From NCBI GenBank assembly GCA_900258555.1, contig LT984854.1:428509-492508 (forward strand): a stretch of DNA of 64,000 nucleotides. Direction: 5' to 3'. Position numbers and translations under genes: made by a program. The notes beneath the pieces were generated by a model that worked only from the letters and a program-made list of their open reading frames with translations, ran no database searches and was not told the origin of the DNA. This document shows, one piece after another, positions 45,007-53,781 of the stretch. Position 1 is the first letter of the stretch. Each line of letters begins with the position of its first letter. This stretch comes from an uncultured Desulfobacterium sp. Its GTDB lineage: Bacteria; Desulfobacterota; DSM-4660; Desulfatiglandales; Desulfatiglandaceae.

Positions 45007-45270
45007 TCAATCGAACAAGTCCAGAAGGAAACTCCTTTTCTTGTAATGACCATAATGGTCTCCATGATGGCCCTTGCCATGATGGTCTTTATGACTTGCG
45101 TAACCGCTTTCTCTGTATTGGGCCTGAGGCGGCTCTGAAACCGACCGCTCAATGATCTTATCCAGTTCCCCTCGGTCGAGCCAAACCCCTCGGCATTTGG
45201 GGCAATAGTCTATTTCAATTCCCTGTCTTTCGCTCATCACCAGTTGTACACTGCAGATTGGGCAATTCAT
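45007..45270 (-). CDS. TFIIB-type zinc-ribbon protein
   Basis: 87 aa. Zinc ribbon CPIC (residues 3-6) with CPKCRGVWLDRGELDKII about 20 residues on, the zf-TFIIB family. A His/Gly/Tyr-rich tail (SHKDHHGKGHHGDHYGHYKK) may bind metal. This His-rich style is shared with the diheme cytochrome and the Spy-like protein nearby. Function unknown; probably an accessory factor. Confidence 0.8.
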   Translation of the reverse strand: MNCPICSVQLVMSERQGIEIDYCPKCRGVWLDRGELDKIIERSVSEPPQAQYRESGYASHKDHHGKGHHGDHYGHYKKRSFLLDLFD

Positions 45271-45328
45271 ACCTTTTACTCCTTATAATAATTTATGGTT
45301 TCCTCGGACTTTATCGTCCTGTTCTATA

Positions 45329-45901
45329 TTATTTTGGTATCGTTACATTGTCATCATTGTAGATTCCGCTTTGAGCAGTGGTGTGGCATGCGGAACAATT
45401 GGATAATGAACCTATTGACTCCCGCTTTAACACGTCTGGGCTGATATCATGATGAGCGTCCTTAATACAAGGGATCTCCGTAATTCTAAGAGGAGTATTG
45501 CCTCCAAGGCTCTTCATGATCTTAACCGCCCTTTTTGCTGATGAACGCTCTGCGCCATTGGCAGCAAGATATCCGGAAATATCCTTTTTTGCAGCTGAAT
45601 CAAGCTCCACTGTCTCTCCGAAGTGATCTTCGAGTCCGGCAAGGATCTTTTCCCATGAACCCGAGGGTAACAATTCCGGCTGATAGGCAAAATGGCACTC
45701 CCCGCAGCTTTCAGCATATACCGGATTGCTTACCGGCGTAAGGCAACTCTTGCCGCCTTCGCCTGAGTGATCCCCCCGGTGTCTTTCACGATGATGCCTT
45801 CCCTCCCCATGTTCATCATGATCAGCCAAGGCGGCATTAAAACCCCCGGTAGCGGCAAGCAACAAAATCAACAAAAAGACATATGATTTTGACATACTCA
45901 T
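45329..45901 (-). CDS. Periplasmic diheme cytochrome c
   Basis: 190 aa with a Sec signal peptide (cleavage after about Ala26) and a His-rich segment (HDEHGEGRHHRERHRGDH). Two CxxCH haem-binding motifs are present, CGECH near residue 67 and CSACH near 172, as in dihaem cytochrome c (DHC) proteins. It is 57 bases upstream of the zinc-ribbon gene and 97 bases downstream of the efflux permease. AAGGAG stands 7 bases before the ATG. A redox link to the efflux/stress cluster is possible but unproven. Confidence 0.88.
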   Translation of the reverse strand: MSMSKSYVFLLILLLAATGGFNAALADHDEHGEGRHHRERHRGDHSGEGGKSCLTPVSNPVYAESCGECHFAYQPELLPSGSWEKILAGLEDHFGETVELDSAAKKDISGYLAANGAERSSAKRAVKIMKSLGGNTPLRITEIPCIKDAHHDISPDVLKRESIGSLSNCSACHTTAQSGIYNDDNVTIPK

Positions 45902-45997
45902 AACATCACTCCTTTTCCCTATCTTTATGATAATCCTAATATATTTGTATATTATTCATCAGGAAATAATCCTTCGCATCCTTCCAAGTGAATGGGA

Positions 45998-47377
45998 TCA
46001 TTCATAGCGCAGGGCCTCAATCGGGTCAAGCTTCGATGCCTTCCATGCCGGATAGAAACCAAAGCTGATCCCAACGGTGGCGGAAACCATAACTGAGACA
46101 ACAATGGCGGTCAGAGATGTCTCTGTTGGCCAACGCAACAGAAGTGTTACCAGGTATGACCCGCCACAGCCCGCAAGTATCCCTATGATTCCTCCAGCCA
46201 GACACATCACTATGGCCTCCACCAAAAACTGCATCAATATGTCCTTTGATCTCGCACCCACCGCCATGCGGAGGCCGATTTCTCGCGTCCTTTCTGTTAC
46301 TGATACCAGCATGATGTTCATGATTCCGACTCCTCCGACAATTAGGGAGATCAGCGCTACACTTAGAAGAAGATTGGTCATCAGTAGAGAAGTGGAAGAA
46401 AGGGTCTTGGTCATTTCCGTCATGTTACGGATGCTAAAGTCTTCTGCCTCATTGGGCCGAATCCGGTGGCGCTCACGTAACAGTTCAGTGATCTGCCGGA
46501 TTGCCAGAGGTATCTCATCAGAGGACTGTGCACAAGCCAGTATATGATCCACATTGGTGAATCTCACCGGTTGAGGCGTATCAGCCATCTGCGTCGGCGA
46601 AGGCACCGGGTAGAGATTGAGGCTGGAAGTGGGATAAAGTCTGTTAAGTGAATTTACCTCAGTGGACGTGCTGGAGCCTGACGAGGAGCTGCTCTGATTT
46701 ACATTGGTCAGGGAGGTGCCCATCACCCGGTATTTAATAGTGGTCCACGGCGCCAGGATAATATCGTCCTGGTCCGCGCCCATCATATTTGCTCCCTTGC
46801 TGCTCAGCACCCCCACCACACGGAACAACACGTTTTGAATACGCAGTTTCTTGTCAATGGGAGACGCCCCGCTGAATAGCTCACGGACGATTGTCTGGCC
46901 CACCACACATACCTTACTGGTATTTCTTACATCACGATCCGTAAACATCTCACCCTCAGCCATATCAGTCCAACTGCGAACATCCAGGTATGCAGGTGTA
47001 CTCCCATTGATGGACAGGGGGACCCAGTTGCGGTTTCCATAGATCACCTGGGTACGGGCCTGCACATCCGGGGCGGCGCTCCTGACGGCCGGGCACTCTT
47101 GAAGGATGGCCTCACAATCCTGGGGTGTGAGCGTAGTGGCCGTGCCTCCGCCGAAACTTACTCCCCCACTGGCTGCGGTTCCAGGATGTATAAGCAAATT
47201 GTTTGCACCCATGCTGGAGATGGCCCGTTCAATGGCAGCAGAGGACCCCTTTCCGATCTCCATCATCGCAATAACCGCCGCAACACCGATAATGATCCCC
47301 AGCGCGGTCAATGTCGCCCTCATCGGGTTTCGGCCAAGCGCCTGCAGGGCGGTATTTATTGTCCTATAGGCCTTCAT
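45998..47377 (-). CDS. MacB-type ABC transporter permease
   Basis: 459 aa. N-terminal membrane helix, a large periplasmic MacB_PCD domain (about residues 45-320) and three C-terminal helices in an FtsX-type module, with the conserved LRMAVGARSKDILMQFLVEA segment after helix 2. In MacB the ATPase is fused to this half; here it is a separate gene (47377). With the adaptor and outer-membrane channel it forms a tripartite pump. It overlaps the ATPase gene by one base. Confidence 0.92.
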   Translation of the reverse strand: MKAYRTINTALQALGRNPMRATLTALGIIIGVAAVIAMMEIGKGSSAAIERAISSMGANNLLIHPGTAASGGVSFGGGTATTLTPQDCEAILQECPAVRSAAPDVQARTQVIYGNRNWVPLSINGSTPAYLDVRSWTDMAEGEMFTDRDVRNTSKVCVVGQTIVRELFSGASPIDKKLRIQNVLFRVVGVLSSKGANMMGADQDDIILAPWTTIKYRVMGTSLTNVNQSSSSSGSSTSTEVNSLNRLYPTSSLNLYPVPSPTQMADTPQPVRFTNVDHILACAQSSDEIPLAIRQITELLRERHRIRPNEAEDFSIRNMTEMTKTLSSTSLLMTNLLLSVALISLIVGGVGIMNIMLVSVTERTREIGLRMAVGARSKDILMQFLVEAIVMCLAGGIIGILAGCGGSYLVTLLLRWPTETSLTAIVVSVMVSATVGISFGFYPAWKASKLDPIEALRYE

Positions 47378-48126
47378 TATGTTGTTACATCCGAGGATTC
47401 ATAGCCTTCAACAATCCCGCCAACCTGCAACCCGCCCCCTGAAGGGTCTCCATCCACTATCTGGCCGTCGCTTATTCGGACGATCTTTTTTGCATGCATT
47501 GCCACCTGTAAATCATGGGTTACAATGATAATGGTTATTGCCTCCTGTTGATTAAGCTCCTGGAACATGTGCAGAACTTCTGCGCTGGTGCGAGAGTCCA
47601 GGTTTCCTGTGGGCTCATCAGCGAGGAGCAAAGACGGCCGGTTGATCAGGGACCGGGCGATGGCCACCCTCTGTTGTTGCCCGCCGGATAACTGGGATGG
47701 CTCGTGATGAGATCTCTCGCTCAGGCCGACCCGATCAAGCAATGTCATGGCCCGGTCTTGGGCCTCCCTGTCTGAAAGGCCCTCTAACGTATAGGAAAGC
47801 GGTAGCATCACATTTTCCAGTGCACTGGTGCGGGGCAGGAGGTTAAAATTTTGAAATATAAAACCGATCTTTTGATTGCGTAAAAGCGCCCTGCCGTCTG
47901 CCGAAAGCCGCGAAACCTCCTGGCCACCCAGCCGGTATTCCCCGGATGTCGGATGGTCAAGGCAACCAAGGATGTTCATAAGTGTGCTTTTGCCTGAACC
48001 GGATGCCCCCATTAAAGCAACAAGCTCTCCTTCGTTAACCGACAGGGATACCCCTTTTAATACCGGCACGTCCAACTCACCTATGTGGTATGTCTTGCAG
48101 ATGTCTCTCAGTTCTATCAAGGGCAT
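47377..48126 (-). CDS. MacB/LolD-type ABC transporter ATPase
   Basis: 249 aa. Walker [12 protein letters not shown], signature [19 protein letters not shown] and Walker [15 protein letters not shown] followed by the D-loop/His switch (IIVTHDLQ) are complete. Its closest relatives are MacB and LolD-type ATPases. It pairs with the downstream permease and upstream MacA-like adaptor. Confidence 0.93.
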   Translation of the reverse strand: MPLIELRDICKTYHIGELDVPVLKGVSLSVNEGELVALMGASGSGKSTLMNILGCLDHPTSGEYRLGGQEVSRLSADGRALLRNQKIGFIFQNFNLLPRTSALENVMLPLSYTLEGLSDREAQDRAMTLLDRVGLSERSHHEPSQLSGGQQQRVAIARSLINRPSLLLADEPTGNLDSRTSAEVLHMFQELNQQEAITIIIVTHDLQVAMHAKKIVRISDGQIVDGDPSGGGLQVGGIVEGYESSDVTT

Positions 48127-48139
48127 CTTAGAATACCTC

Positions 48140-49486
48140 CTAAGGCCGGTTGCCCTTCATTAATTGAGGGGTAAAGGGGTTTGCTGCATTATTGCCCGCC
48201 TCTTTTGGTTGCTCCCCTAGGACCACCTCAAGCCCTTCCTTGAGATCGCTACCATCCACCTCTGTCATGCTGCCGTCGCTCAGTCCAACACTGACCCTGA
48301 CCGGCCTAAGGTAGCCCTCCTTCTTAACCCACAGCAGACCCTTGTGACCCCTGTCGCCGGTCTTGGTATCTCCTCCCTTCAATTGCCGTTCGGCTTCTAC
48401 CTTGTCTGTTTGCTCCTTTGACCCATCCCTGGCCGCCCTGAACTCAGGGGAAATCTGTTCGGGCCGGGGAGACCAGCGCAGGGCCGCATTGGGTACAAGA
48501 AATACATTGCTGCGGCGACCGGTCTCGAATTCAACATTGGCAGTCAGGTAGGGAAGCAGTCTGCCGTCTCGGTTATCAGTGGTTACCTCTACTGTATATG
48601 TGACCACATTTTGTGTCATTGTGGCATTCAAACGAACCTTGCCCACTTCCCCGCGAAATGTTTCTCCAGGATAGGCATCCACTGTAAATGTCACCGGCTG
48701 CCCGGGCCGGATATTGCCGATATCCGCCTCGTTCACAGATACCCAGACCTGCATCCGGGTGAGATCCTTGGCGATAAGGAACAGGCTCGGCGCATTGAGA
48801 CTTGAGACAACTGTCTGACCGATGTTTACTCTGCGGTCAATAATTACACCCTTGACCGGCGACTTAATGGTGCAATAACCGAGGTTTTGCTGTGAACGCA
48901 TAAGGGCTGCCTGAGCCTGCTCAACCGCAGCCCTAGCCTGAATTATCGAGGCCTCACCCACAGCAACATTGGCCTTGGCGGTCTCGTAATCCGACCTGTA
49001 TGCGTCATAGCTGGTTTCTGCAAGGGCCTTGGAAGAAGGTCCCAGCTTCTGTGCCCGGTCCCAGTCGCGCTGTGCCTGATAGAGCTTGGCCTTAAGCTGG
49101 ATTAAATCAGCCTCTGCCCGCTTTAGTCCTGCCTTTGCCTGCTGCACCTGGGCAGCCGTAAGCGCTACATCGGCTGCGTACAAAGAATCGTCAATCTGAG
49201 CGAGGACCGTAGCCTCCTCAACAGCGGAGCCGTAATCTATGGTCTTTCCCTGCTTGTCTTTGCCAAAGGAATTTATCTGCCCTGCCACCTGAGCGCCTAC
49301 ATCCACCAACTCTTCCGGTTCAACTGTTCCGGTGGCGCTGATGGTCGCAAGGAGATCTCCTCTGCTCACTGCTGCAGTCCGGAACAGGGGGTGCTGTTCA
49401 TTAGAATTGCGCAGGTATGATGCGGCAGCACCCCCAAACAGCACGAGTATACACAGCACCAAAACTTTTTTGATTAAAGGTTGCAT
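48140..49486 (-). CDS. MacA-type periplasmic adaptor (HlyD family)
   Basis: 448 aa. A membrane anchor at the N-terminus (about residues 7-25), lipoyl-type half motifs on each side of a long coiled coil (about residues 95-200, rich in Ala and Gln), and a beta-barrel plus membrane-proximal domain. The segment GVIIDRRVNIGQTVVSSLNAPSLF is characteristic of MacA adaptors. The start of the operon side is a NodT-type outer-membrane factor. Confidence 0.9.
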   Translation of the reverse strand: MQPLIKKVLVLCILVLFGGAAASYLRNSNEQHPLFRTAAVSRGDLLATISATGTVEPEELVDVGAQVAGQINSFGKDKQGKTIDYGSAVEEATVLAQIDDSLYAADVALTAAQVQQAKAGLKRAEADLIQLKAKLYQAQRDWDRAQKLGPSSKALAETSYDAYRSDYETAKANVAVGEASIIQARAAVEQAQAALMRSQQNLGYCTIKSPVKGVIIDRRVNIGQTVVSSLNAPSLFLIAKDLTRMQVWVSVNEADIGNIRPGQPVTFTVDAYPGETFRGEVGKVRLNATMTQNVVTYTVEVTTDNRDGRLLPYLTANVEFETGRRSNVFLVPNAALRWSPRPEQISPEFRAARDGSKEQTDKVEAERQLKGGDTKTGDRGHKGLLWVKKEGYLRPVRVSVGLSDGSMTEVDGSDLKEGLEVVLGEQPKEAGNNAANPFTPQLMKGNRP

Positions 49487-49520
49487 AAGATGATCCTAAC
49501 TTATTACAAATACACCAAAA

Positions 49521-50936
49521 TCAATCCGGTTTAGAGTAGGCCTCCCAACCGCCGCCCATCGCCTTATAAAGCGCGATTAAGTTTAAAACTACCGTCTTTT
49601 CGCTCTGAACAAGCTGGTCTTGAGACGTGTAAAGAGATCTCTCCGCATCGAGAACAGTTAGAAAATCTGTTAGTCCTTTGGCATAAAGCTCAGTTGAAAG
49701 CGATACCGACTGTAGATTTGCATCTACTGTTTCGATTAGGGAATTGCGGCTCGCCTGTTCTTTTGCATAATCAACAAGCGCATTTTCCACCTCCTCCAGG
49801 GCGGCCAAAACCGTCTTTTCGTAAAAGGCCAGGGCCTGCTCCTGCCGTGCATTCTGGATATTGATATTTGCCCTGATCCTGCCTGCCTCAAATATGGGCC
49901 ACTCAATTGTCGGCCCGACCTTCCAGAACTTATTTGTGCCATCACCAAGATCGCTGAAATTCAGCCCCTGTCTGCCCAGAGAGCCTGTCAGAGAAAAGCG
50001 GGGGAAGAGGTCTGCAACAGCCACACCGATCCGGGCGGTTGCCGCCGCGAGCTCCCTCTCAGCAGCACGAATATCCGGTCTGCGGCGGAGCAGATCAGAG
50101 GGCAGATCAACAGGCACATCGGGAGGAACAGGTGGAATATTTCCGGCGCAAGAAAGCTCGCCAATCAATGCCCCCGGTTCGCTCCCCAAAAGGATGCCAA
50201 GCCGGTGAATTGAATGCTTGGCCAGACTTTCCAGTATAGGGATCTGGGATTGTGTGTTTGTAAGTTGTGAGCTTGCCTTTAAGACATCAATCTCGCTGGC
50301 AAGACCCACTGCAAAGCGGGCCTGCGTCAGTTCAACGGTGTCTGACTGCGTCTTTATATTGTCTTTTGTAATGGCGATCTGCTGCTGGAGACCGCAAAGC
50401 TCAACATAGTTTCGAGCGATTTCAGCCAGCAGAGACACAATGACATCGCGATGGCTTTCCTTGGCCGCTCCTACCGAGGCCTGTGCAGCTTCAACAGAAC
50501 GCCTAAGACCCCCAAATATATCCAATTCCCAGGCCGCATCAAATCCTATCTGAAAAAGGGAGGTTGTAGATTTTTCCTTTGAGGAAGGAGCAATACCGGC
50601 ATGGGCGCGGGAGTAAGAGCCTGATGCGTTAAGAGATGGCCACAGATCTGCTGTGGCCATCTCACGGGCCGCCCGGGCCTCCCTGAGCCTCGCCTCGGCC
50701 AGACGCAAATCAGGATTCGACTTAATTGCCCTCTCGACAAGGGTGTTAAGCACCGGATCGTTAAGTGTCTCCCACCACCTGACAAGTTCAAATGATCCAA
50801 TTGACACCCCCTTGTCCGGCGCCTCGCTCCAGGTTTCAGGGACCTTTGTATCCGGCCTCCTATAGTCAGGGCCCACGGCACAGCTTGCGCATATCAAAGC
50901 CGTCAGTAACGCAGACGCTAGCTTACATGAATTCAT
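49521..50936 (-). CDS. Outer-membrane efflux lipoprotein (NodT family)
   Basis: 471 aa TolC-like channel with a lipoprotein signal (Cys19) and the typical CAVGPDYRRPDTKVPETWSE start. Two OEP repeats (about residues 60-245 and 270-455) are visible; NPDLRLAEARLREARAA begins the first and RRPDIRAAERELAAATARIGVAVADLFP lies in the second. It provides the outer-membrane exit for the MacAB-type pump just downstream. Confidence 0.93.
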   Translation of the reverse strand: MNSCKLASALLTALICASCAVGPDYRRPDTKVPETWSEAPDKGVSIGSFELVRWWETLNDPVLNTLVERAIKSNPDLRLAEARLREARAAREMATADLWPSLNASGSYSRAHAGIAPSSKEKSTTSLFQIGFDAAWELDIFGGLRRSVEAAQASVGAAKESHRDVIVSLLAEIARNYVELCGLQQQIAITKDNIKTQSDTVELTQARFAVGLASEIDVLKASSQLTNTQSQIPILESLAKHSIHRLGILLGSEPGALIGELSCAGNIPPVPPDVPVDLPSDLLRRRPDIRAAERELAAATARIGVAVADLFPRFSLTGSLGRQGLNFSDLGDGTNKFWKVGPTIEWPIFEAGRIRANINIQNARQEQALAFYEKTVLAALEEVENALVDYAKEQASRNSLIETVDANLQSVSLSTELYAKGLTDFLTVLDAERSLYTSQDQLVQSEKTVVLNLIALYKAMGGGWEAYSKPD

Positions 50937-51011
50937 CAGCTTCTTGCCCTGGAAAGATAGGGAGAACTATTTTGCTTACGTCCGGCCATTAAATTAACAT
51001 GATAACTTTTT

Positions 51012-51476
51012 TCAATCCTGATCCCCATGGTGCCCTTTTCTTCCATGGTGTCCAAAACATCCTCCGGAATCCCGGACAAGGAATTTTGCCAGTTGTTCAT
51101 GGGTCAATAGGCTGCGGAACGAAAGCCTGTAATCCATTACCTTCTCCATAATCTGTCCCTTGAGATCATGAAGTTCCTTCTGTTTGGCCTTGAGCTTTTC
51201 AACGTCAGGCTTTTCCTGCATCCACAACAGCTTCAGCTCCGTCCTGCATTGGAACTTTCGGTTTTGCAGGGGCGCTATATCCTTATGAAAGGACTCGGTC
51301 AGGGCCTGAGCCTTTTCCGTTTGTTCAGGCGTCAGGTTCAGATCGCAGGCCATCATCTGTTTCATGCCCCGCTCTCCCCCTCTGGGGCAGCCCATTTTTT
51401 CTGCCTGGCCAGCCAGGGCCAATCCACTGAATACAAACATAATTAATACGGATACGATCATGGTTTTCTTTTTCAT
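51012..51476 (-). CDS. Spy/ZraP-like periplasmic protein
   Basis: 154 aa from the ATG at 51476 (AGGAG 10 bases upstream); an earlier in-frame start at 51518 would lose the signal peptide. A signal peptide ends after ALAG (about residue 23). The LTxxQ-type motif LNLTPEQTEKAQ and a long helical body suit the Spy/CpxP/ZraP group. The C-terminus is His-rich (GHHGRKGHHGDQD), which suggests metal binding as in ZraP. It is the first gene after a sigma-54 promoter and is divergent from a sensor kinase, like zraP and zraSR. Confidence 0.82.
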   Translation of the reverse strand: MKKKTMIVSVLIMFVFSGLALAGQAEKMGCPRGGERGMKQMMACDLNLTPEQTEKAQALTESFHKDIAPLQNRKFQCRTELKLLWMQEKPDVEKLKAKQKELHDLKGQIMEKVMDYRLSFRSLLTHEQLAKFLVRDSGGCFGHHGRKGHHGDQD

Positions 51477-51538
51477 AGTATTAAATCTCCTTTTTTTGGT
51501 TTTTGATTTGCAATACAATCACTGTTACCAGCGTATAG

Positions 51539-51554
51539 AGCAAGCCTGATGCCA
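51539..51554 (-). promoter_or_regulatory. Sigma-54 (-24/-12) promoter of the spy-like/efflux operon
   Basis: Read on the minus strand, TGGCATCAGGCTTGCT matches the consensus TGGCAC-N5-TTGCW with exact spacing of the GG (-24) and GC (-12) pairs. It lies about 63 bases upstream of the start codon at 51476. A sigma-54 response regulator is encoded in the same locus. Confidence 0.8.
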
Positions 51555-51648
51555 AAAGACTTTTTCAGATTTAACAATTTGAAATTAAAGCCTTTATTTG
51601 TGCTGACCTCAGGATTTGCCAAAAAAACCGGGCTTGAAAGCGGCAATA

Positions 51649-51689
51649 TTTGTCGAAAGAGAAGCGCCGCATTCGACAAAACGGTCGAA
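51649..51689. promoter_or_regulatory. Candidate enhancer (UAS) sites for the sigma-54 regulator
   Basis: TTTGTCGAA (51649-51657) and TTCGACAAA (51672-51680) form a perfect 9-bp palindrome with a 14-base spacer. A further GTCGAA (51684-51689) repeats the half-site, making TTCGAC-N6-GTCGAA. The block lies about 120-160 bases upstream of the predicted start site of the sigma-54 promoter, a typical enhancer distance. Confidence 0.65.
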
Positions 51690-51741
51690 TAGTGGTTATA
51701 TATGCAGGTAAGCCCGGAACTCCTCCTTAGATGGTATTGCC

Positions 51742-53469
51742 ATGGAAGACGACAACAAAAAACCAGCCTCAACCGCATATTCCAAACCGGAAAAGACGGC
51801 CTTTAGGCAGCCGTGGGCAGTGGCCTTGGTCTGTCTGGTCTTCATCGCTTTTTTTCTGATTACAGGAAGAATGAATATGCAGGCATTGGATAAGGCCCTG
51901 GTCGGATATATGGAAAAAAACTGTCTGATCATTGTGAATGCTCTCCAGCAGACCACGGCCGAGCTGTTTCATTCCCTGGGTACGGCCCAATCCGGAGCCA
52001 ATGACCCGGTGGCAGGATCCCTCGAGGAAAGCCCCTCCCTTGAGGAGGAGTTCATCTCCAGTCTTATTGATCTGATCCGGGAAATGGAATCAAGGATGGA
52101 GGCTGACGGGCTTCGTCAGGAAGACCTTGAATCATTTCTGTCTGCCGAGGGACTGACAGTGGTCGCGTTTTTGGATGATCAGGGGCGGCTGATCCTTTCA
52201 AACAGGACGGTTCCGGCCCCGATCCAACTGGTTGCAGAACCGGTTATTCTGGGAACAGAGATATTCAGGACCAACATTTTCTCGACTAATCCTGAGCAAA
52301 CCCAATGGCGCTTCATTGCCCTTTCCCGCAACTCCGGTAAGGGAACGGTCATTCTGATGCTGGATGAAGACGGCTTTGATTTCCGGCGGATGAAATTCTG
52401 CCTTGAGACCGCACTCAGGGAGATGTTCAGCACTCAGGACAAGGCTTATGCCTATCTTGTGGTCAGCGATCGGAGAGGCAGGATCATGGGAAGGATTGGA
52501 AAAGAGATCAAAGGAGGGGATAAAGATGTGATGGTTCTGGAGCAATCCGGTCTGAACGCCCGGAAAATATTTTCCGGGGGCCGACACCTGCTTGAGATAT
52601 CAATGCCGCTTCTTATCGAAAATCAACAGGCAGGTGTTGTGCGACTGGGGCTGGAGTCTGAAGGTATCTTCAGAATTCTTTCAAAAAACAGGCAGAATAT
52701 CCTTATCTCAATGGGAGTCATGATCCTGATCACCATGCTGTCCATATGGCTGCTAAACAGGAATCAGGCAAGGTACATCAAAGAGATGCAGGTGATGGAG
52801 CAAAAGGTCAATCAGGCGGAGAGGCTCTCTGCGCTGGGACGGCTTGCGGCCGGGGTTGCACATGAAATCCGAAATCCGCTAAACGCCATCAGCATGGGAG
52901 TTCAGCGGATACATAAAGACGCACCCCATAAACTGACCCAGGTCATCCGAGAAGAGATCGGCAGACTCAACAGAATCATCTCTGATTTTGTAGGTATTGC
53001 CAAGACACGCAACCTCGAACTCAGGCCCTTTTCTCTCAGGCCGATATTGGAACAGATAATCATCCTTGCGGGAGAAGAGGCGGAGGTAAAAGGGATAAAA
53101 CTTCAAACCCGGTGGCCTGAAAATGATCTGATCTCATTGGTGGATCGTGACAAGATTAAACAGGCTTTTATAAACATCATCAGCAACGCCATGGAATCAG
53201 GCAGGGGTCCGTGCACTGTAAAGGTTTCCCTGGAAATGAAAGGAAAAGAATGGGCGAGCGTGAAGATCGCGGATACCGGGACAGGGCTTGATCCGGGCGA
53301 GATACGGCATATCTTCGACCTGGACTACACGACCAAGGACAAAGGCCTGGGATTAGGCCTCCCCCTTGCCCATGAAATCATAAAGGGCCTTGGAGGCAAG
53401 ATCCTGGTGAGCAGTCAACCAGGTGCGGGATCGGTTTTTGAAATAGTGCTGCCCCTTTGTGGAAAGTAA
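51742..53469 (+). CDS. Membrane sensor histidine kinase (ZraS/AtoS-like)
   Basis: 575 aa. Two membrane segments (about 27-45 and 325-345) enclose a ~270-residue periplasmic sensor domain. The cytoplasmic kinase has the H box GVAHEIRNPLNAISM with His374, then N, G1 (DTGTGLDP) and G2 (GLGLGLPLA) boxes. There is no receiver or PAS domain. It is followed by a sigma-54 response regulator and is divergent from the spy-like/efflux operon. Stimulus unknown; envelope or metal stress is likely from context. Confidence 0.92.
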   Translation: MEDDNKKPASTAYSKPEKTAFRQPWAVALVCLVFIAFFLITGRMNMQALDKALVGYMEKNCLIIVNALQQTTAELFHSLGTAQSGANDPVAGSLEESPSLEEEFISSLIDLIREMESRMEADGLRQEDLESFLSAEGLTVVAFLDDQGRLILSNRTVPAPIQLVAEPVILGTEIFRTNIFSTNPEQTQWRFIALSRNSGKGTVILMLDEDGFDFRRMKFCLETALREMFSTQDKAYAYLVVSDRRGRIMGRIGKEIKGGDKDVMVLEQSGLNARKIFSGGRHLLEISMPLLIENQQAGVVRLGLESEGIFRILSKNRQNILISMGVMILITMLSIWLLNRNQARYIKEMQVMEQKVNQAERLSALGRLAAGVAHEIRNPLNAISMGVQRIHKDAPHKLTQVIREEIGRLNRIISDFVGIAKTRNLELRPFSLRPILEQIIILAGEEAEVKGIKLQTRWPENDLISLVDRDKIKQAFINIISNAMESGRGPCTVKVSLEMKGKEWASVKIADTGTGLDPGEIRHIFDLDYTTKDKGLGLGLPLAHEIIKGLGGKILVSSQPGAGSVFEIVLPLCGK

Positions 53470-53470
53470 A

Positions 53471-53731
53471 GGTGACTTCTCAAAGTCGGGGTAACAGCGG
53501 GTAGGCGTGGCGGTCTGTTTTATAATGGCGCATAAATTTTTTCAGAGCTGCTGCAACGCCCCCGTTACCTTGAAGTTTTTGCCGAACAGGCGGAAAGGGC
53601 AATCCCTCAAGCGGGCAAAAGCCCTATGGGGCTGTTCGGAAAAAATTGCGTGCTTATGCCGCCGTTGCATGGAATGACGTAAAGATATGCGCCATTTTAA
53701 AACAGACCGCCACGCCTACCCGCTGTTACCC
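53471..53731. mobile_element. MITE-like element with 46-bp inverted repeats
   Basis: The left arm (53488-53533) reads GGGTAACAGCGGGTAGGCGT onward. The right arm (53686-53731) is its complement with one mismatch. A GTGACTTCTCAA motif at 53472-53483, just left of the arm, matches the outer tip of the element at 43608, but the right side lacks it. An inner hairpin (GCCGAACAGGCGG...) fills the centre. It separates the kinase and regulator genes. Confidence 0.6.
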
Positions 53732-53781
53732 AGCCGGTTTAATGCGGCAAGAAAATTTTATAATCAGATCGGGATCATACC
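53732..53781. other. Short spacer before the regulator gene
   Basis: Contains no recognisable element apart from an A-rich stretch before the ATG at 53782. Confidence 0.3.

Noticed and set aside
46077..46547. Plus-strand ORF of 156 aa within the permease gene
   Set aside because: It is an antisense shadow of the MacB-type permease with no support of its own.
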